Part shown: positions 60,368 to 64,000 of the stretch, piece after piece
How positions within the stretch are numbered: position 1 is the first letter of the stretch
Layout of the letters: every line of letters starts with the position of its first letter
DNA from: Halichondria panicea
Lineage: Eukaryota; Porifera; Demospongiae; Suberitida; Halichondriidae
Assembly: GCF_963675165.1 (NCBI RefSeq)
Contig: NC_087393.1
Span: 4,345,502 to 4,409,501, forward strand
Length of the DNA: 64,000 bases
Reading direction: 5' to 3'
The notes under the pieces: generated by a model
Seen by the model: only the letters and a program-made list of their open reading frames with translations
What the model was told of the DNA's origin: nothing
Databases searched by the model: none
Program-made: the position numbers and the translations under genes

Positions 60368-62627
60368 TCAGAACGGCTTGAGTGCAGCAATGAGTGCGAG
60401 TCCAATGGCCCAGATGGTCACTGAAGCAGTGAGGCCAGCTGTGTGTGGGTGTGGGTGTGGGGGAGGTAAAAACTCGCGGTTCACGATTAAACGTCCAGTC
60501 CCCTAATAAGCCTAAACTTCTTGCAGAAAAGGGTGAGCGTATTTTCGCGAGGGTACGGTATTGGATTTGTACTACCGAGGGCAGTTCTATGTATTCCCCG
60601 AGGAAATACATACAACTGCACGAGGTAGTACAATAACAATACACACGCAGATATCCATGGTACATGAACACCTAGAAGCAATTAGAAGCTGTTATCCAAC
60701 CCATTTACAACTGAGACCAGAGTAGTAAATACTCTTTGATCCCTGCCGTGCCGTGCACGCTGTGCACATTTTGTCATACTTCAAAGTTTCATATACCATT
60801 GGATTCCTTGTTAAAAAGCGCTTCTCTCTATATGCTGTAATATAGTAGGGAGTAATATGCTATCTATATGCTGTACAGCTGGTAAGCTCCAACCAGCTAA
60901 AAGTTAGCATTTTCTATGTAGAAGTCCTAGGCATACTTGTCCACCACATAAAGCATTAATATTGACCACATAACTTCTGGGGTCAAACTCAACGCAAATA
61001 TACTTTAGCAGGAAAAGCAATGATAACTATGTTATTCATTGCCTTTCCTACTGCACTGGCAGTTGTACATGAACAACATTAGTGATAATTATCACAATCG
61101 TCACCATGTCATTCATTGCAAATTTGATTTCACAGTATATGTAAACATTTTTATGAGTGATTGTCTTGGAGTAAATGCACTATAAATTAACTATAGGCAC
61201 ATCATGCAGCCATGCAAGAGTAGATAAGAGTTACCGTATAGCGGGTAATTCTCGTGAGGTAAAAAATTCGTTCAAGTCGAACACGGTGATTTTCTCGAAA
61301 CAAATGTTCGTTTGACTTCATTGCCTGCATTGCTTGCACTGCATTGCAAGCATTCCGGTATACCACGCCTACGTTTTCGTGGAGGTCAGCTTGCGCCATG
61401 AAATTAACGAATATTTTACCCCACGAAAATTACCTGCTATACGGTTCTATCTACTCCTACCATAGTACAAGTAAGAAGTATCTCACCAGAACTATTTCCA
61501 GTAGTAGCAGCAGCAGTAGTAGTAGTAACTATTGTACTTGGAGCCTGCTGAACCACTCCCGTTCGCTGATTGGCCCAGTAGTTCATCCGTGTTTGAACTA
61601 TAGCAAATCTGCAGTGTGTAAACAATGTGACATAATAAATAACAGATAACAGTATAGCTACTGAAAACTAACACACTAGATATTGAAGGTGTTTTAGGTG
61701 TGGGGGACTAGACTATAACCACATAGCGAGGGTAGAGGTTCAAATGCCCACACCCTACAGTAGAGAAGTTTTTCAACCGGAAGTAAACCAATTTTCGAGG
61801 TTCGAGGTCAGCTTGTACGGTACTATGCATTAAAGTTTTCTCAAGCGTAATAGGGTCCAAACTCACCCAAATCTGATATCTCCAGTGTTACCCATAGGAG
61901 CTGTCCAATCGAAATACATGGCCTCTTTATCACTAGCTGAGTTGTGGGTAATTCCATCCTGAAATGATTATTTGATAGAGTAAATACATTTTGGTCTCAG
62001 ATCCAAGGATCATAATAACAACATAGCTCCTACCGATATAAGCTAGGCCATGCATCAACGGTTAGCTAAACTGCAGATCTACTTACCGTCGCAATAGGAC
62101 AGCTGCTGAGTCTGCTTTGGTCTGCAATTGGCCCTGTTGGAGCGAAGACTCCAACACGAGTGGTATCATCGCTCACCAGCCTTGCTTGCACAAAGAATCC
62201 TCTGAAAGTGGTTGTTCCATTAGTAGTGTTAGTGATCCCCACTACAAAAAGAAAAAGCAAAAGTGGAAGCTTTTTTCAGGTACCTACACCATGAACAGCC
62301 TGCAGCGCTGTACCATACTGCATGCAAACTTGCATTAAGTTCACTATTAATACAATTCACAAGTAGAACAGAACTTTCAGTGCATGAGATCCTCAACTTA
62401 CAAGTGTAGGTCCTTCCAGGGTAGTACGTAAAAGAGCTGTCATTAGCATTATAGAAGGGCATGAGACTAATGGTGTAGGGGACATCACTGGTCTGTGGCT
62501 GGGCTCCATGTGCAGTTGGGTTGGGGGAGAGGCTATCACAGGCACCAGCAGGTGCACCAAGCATGTTACCCTCCACAAGCAGTCCTATGGAGGACATCAC
62601 CAAGGAGACACAGATAAGCAGCTTCAT
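60368..62627 (-). CDS. Reeler-domain protein, probably GPI-anchored
   Basis: Five exons (62627-62402, 62241-62087, 61958-61867, 61608-61487, 60438-60368) give 221 residues. A signal peptide (MKLLICVSLVMSSIGLLVEG) leads into a Reeler-type domain: GACDSLSPNPTAHGAQPQ, PGRTYTL, FRGFFVQARL, VGVFAPTG, LSSCP, DGITHNSASDK, MYFDWTAPMGNTGDIRFG, AIVQTRMNYW. This is the classic order and it is a closer match than the gene at 54231. A Thr/Ala stretch then leads to a hydrophobic C-terminus (TASVTIWAIGLALIAALKPF) with no cytoplasmic residues, typical of a GPI signal. Insect and vertebrate single-Reeler secreted proteins are often immune or extracellular. The role here is not known. A TA-type MITE lies in its last intron. 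Confidence 0.85.
61234..61444. mobile_element. CCGTATAGCGGGTAA-family MITE
   Basis: Left end CCGTATAGCGGGTAATTCTC after TA; right end GAAAATTACCTGCTATACGG. It lies in the last intron of the GPI-anchored Reeler gene. It shares ACCACGCCTACGTTTTCGTGG-type interior with the copy at 18648. Confidence 0.8.
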
Positions 62628-62944
62628 TCTCACAACAGGCTATTGAGATCAATCTGCAAAGGAAAGAGCAAAGATAGGAACATTTTTCACCAAAACACAT
62701 TTTAAATTGAGAGAGCTAGATCTACACTTCCTACTGTAAATACAGTAACTTATACATGTGGCTATAATTATGCTTGGTCTATGCATGTAGATACTCACCT
62801 AAAATGCAATACAACAGAAGCTCTTTACTCGCTAGCACTCAGTCTGGTTTGCACAGAAGTAATGAAGATTTGCAGGTGGCCCTTCCTTATAAGAGCATGC
62901 CCTTAGCTTAGCCAGCTGCAGTTATGTCACACCATGCATGCATG

Positions 62945-63040
62945 TCGTCAGAGGAGGTCCGACAGGCGCGGGCGCGCAGCTCAAGTATAATTAGCCTCTG
63001 ATTACTCTCAGCAAAAACCCGCGCCTGTCGTACCTCCTCT
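62945..63040. mobile_element. 96-bp GC-rich hairpin upstream of the Reeler gene
   Basis: Arms AGAGGAGGTCCGACAGGCGC (62950-62972) and its reverse complement (63018-63040) differ by one base. GCATGCATG stands on both sides (62936-62944 and 63041-63049), a possible 9-bp duplication, but that motif is common in this DNA. A TATAA sequence lies nearby at about 62888 on the reverse strand. Confidence 0.6.
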
Positions 63041-63385
63041 GCATGCATGTACAACAGTACATGTAGATCTAGTCTATAGATCTAATTATACAGGATACAG
63101 AGTCATACATGTACACAGCATGCACAAACTAGACTGAGTAGATCTAGCTACGTAGATCTAGATCTACAGCACATGATTGCATATTAGCAACTAAATGTGC
63201 AGTATTTACAAAACACACACTGATTGTACTAATTATGAAACCATGCAAAGGTGGTATATACAGTGATTGATAAACTGAATCGAGTCGAAATGAGGCTATT
63301 CCTTCTATATGAACCCTAATTACAGCGCCACAATAGGATTTTCCAGTGGCACACAAATAGAACAAGAAAAACACAAACACAGTAT

Positions 63386-64000
63386 CAACTGAAGCTACCG
63401 TACCAGATGCACACGGCTACTCATCTACATGTTCACAGTTCATCTAATTACGTAGTGACACTCTACTCAATTCACCATCCTTCAAACCATTGTATAGCCT
63501 CGGACTAACTCGACAGACTGATAGATCCCATGCACAATGGGTGCTTCTTGCCCTTGAAACGAACAAGTGCACTCCACTCTATCTGCAAATTAAAGTAAGT
63601 AATATCATGTATACATTATAATCAGCACAGCCAATTAACAAACATACTATACTGAGCCTCATTCCCAGGCCGATTTCTTTAATAGAACGAAGGTGACCTA
63701 TCATCAGTTATAATTTTTAGAGACAACTCGGCCTGGGAATGAGGCTACAAATATGCATGCTCACCATTTTGGTCTAGACACAATTCCTGGCTGTGATCTT
63801 GTTCTGCCTAATAGTCTTTGCCATTTTCATGAGCAGCTTTATATATAGAGTTGCACTCCGTATATACTGTCGATCTATATAGGATTATAATTATAAACGT
63901 AGACTCTATAATTACGCCTTTTCGCATAAAACACCCTATAATTATTCGTGGGCACATGACTCACTTCATTGACCTAACATAATTATATGCAAACTTTGCA
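63386..64000. repeat. Local duplication, copy 2 (runs off the window)
   Basis: Second copy of 58732-59355, lacking the adjacent interspersed element. It includes its own copy of the short inverted-repeat element at 63656-63748. By analogy with copy 1, exons of another Reeler paralog may follow beyond base 64000. Confidence 0.75.

Overview
The window is nuclear DNA from an animal. It holds seven intron-rich genes that read without frame breaks, one gene running in from the left edge, and several decayed copies. Introns have clean GT-AG borders, coding exons are mostly 40-300 bp, and intergenic gaps can be as short as about 210 bp. The gene set is animal-type: a Notch-ligand-type MNNL protein, EMRE of the mitochondrial calcium uniporter, lethal giant larvae, Flightless-I and an LRRK kinase. 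The compact genome, the very simple Notch ligand and the dense miniature transposons make an early-branching animal, most likely a sponge, the best guess. That placement is inference, not proof.

Layout. 1-10957 (+): C-terminal 988 residues of an LRRK-family kinase (COR, kinase, beta-propeller). 11000-15740: decayed intergenic DNA with a broken intron-poor coding sequence (-), a duplicate of the LRRK 3' flank, miniature transposons and a wrecked Notch-ligand tail. 15741-17124 (+): intact short Notch-ligand-like receptor, followed by a second wrecked copy. 18164-30076 (-): lethal giant larvae, 19 coding exons, with a tRNA-His gene in one intron and a 45-bp minisatellite in intron 1. 30771-41980 (-): Flightless-I, 34 coding exons. 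42193-42456 (+): EMRE, divergent from Flightless-I. 42734-49005 (-): RINT1, 13 exons. 49230-52501 (+): SPT2-domain histone chaperone, divergent from RINT1. 54231-57510 (+) and 60368-62627 (-): two Reeler-domain surface proteins, one transmembrane and one probably GPI-anchored, within a locally duplicated region that continues past the right edge.

Functionally the middle block is housekeeping: cell polarity and exocytosis (LLGL), actin and gelsolin control (FLII), mitochondrial calcium entry (EMRE), Golgi-ER tethering (RINT1) and chromatin (SPT2). Both flanks hold quickly evolving cell-surface genes with decayed duplicates. The strongest non-genic signals are four hairpin elements with perfect 9-bp target duplications (one nested in another element), five tandem copies of a splice acceptor, and a 45-bp minisatellite whose unexpanded relative sits in a neighbouring gene.
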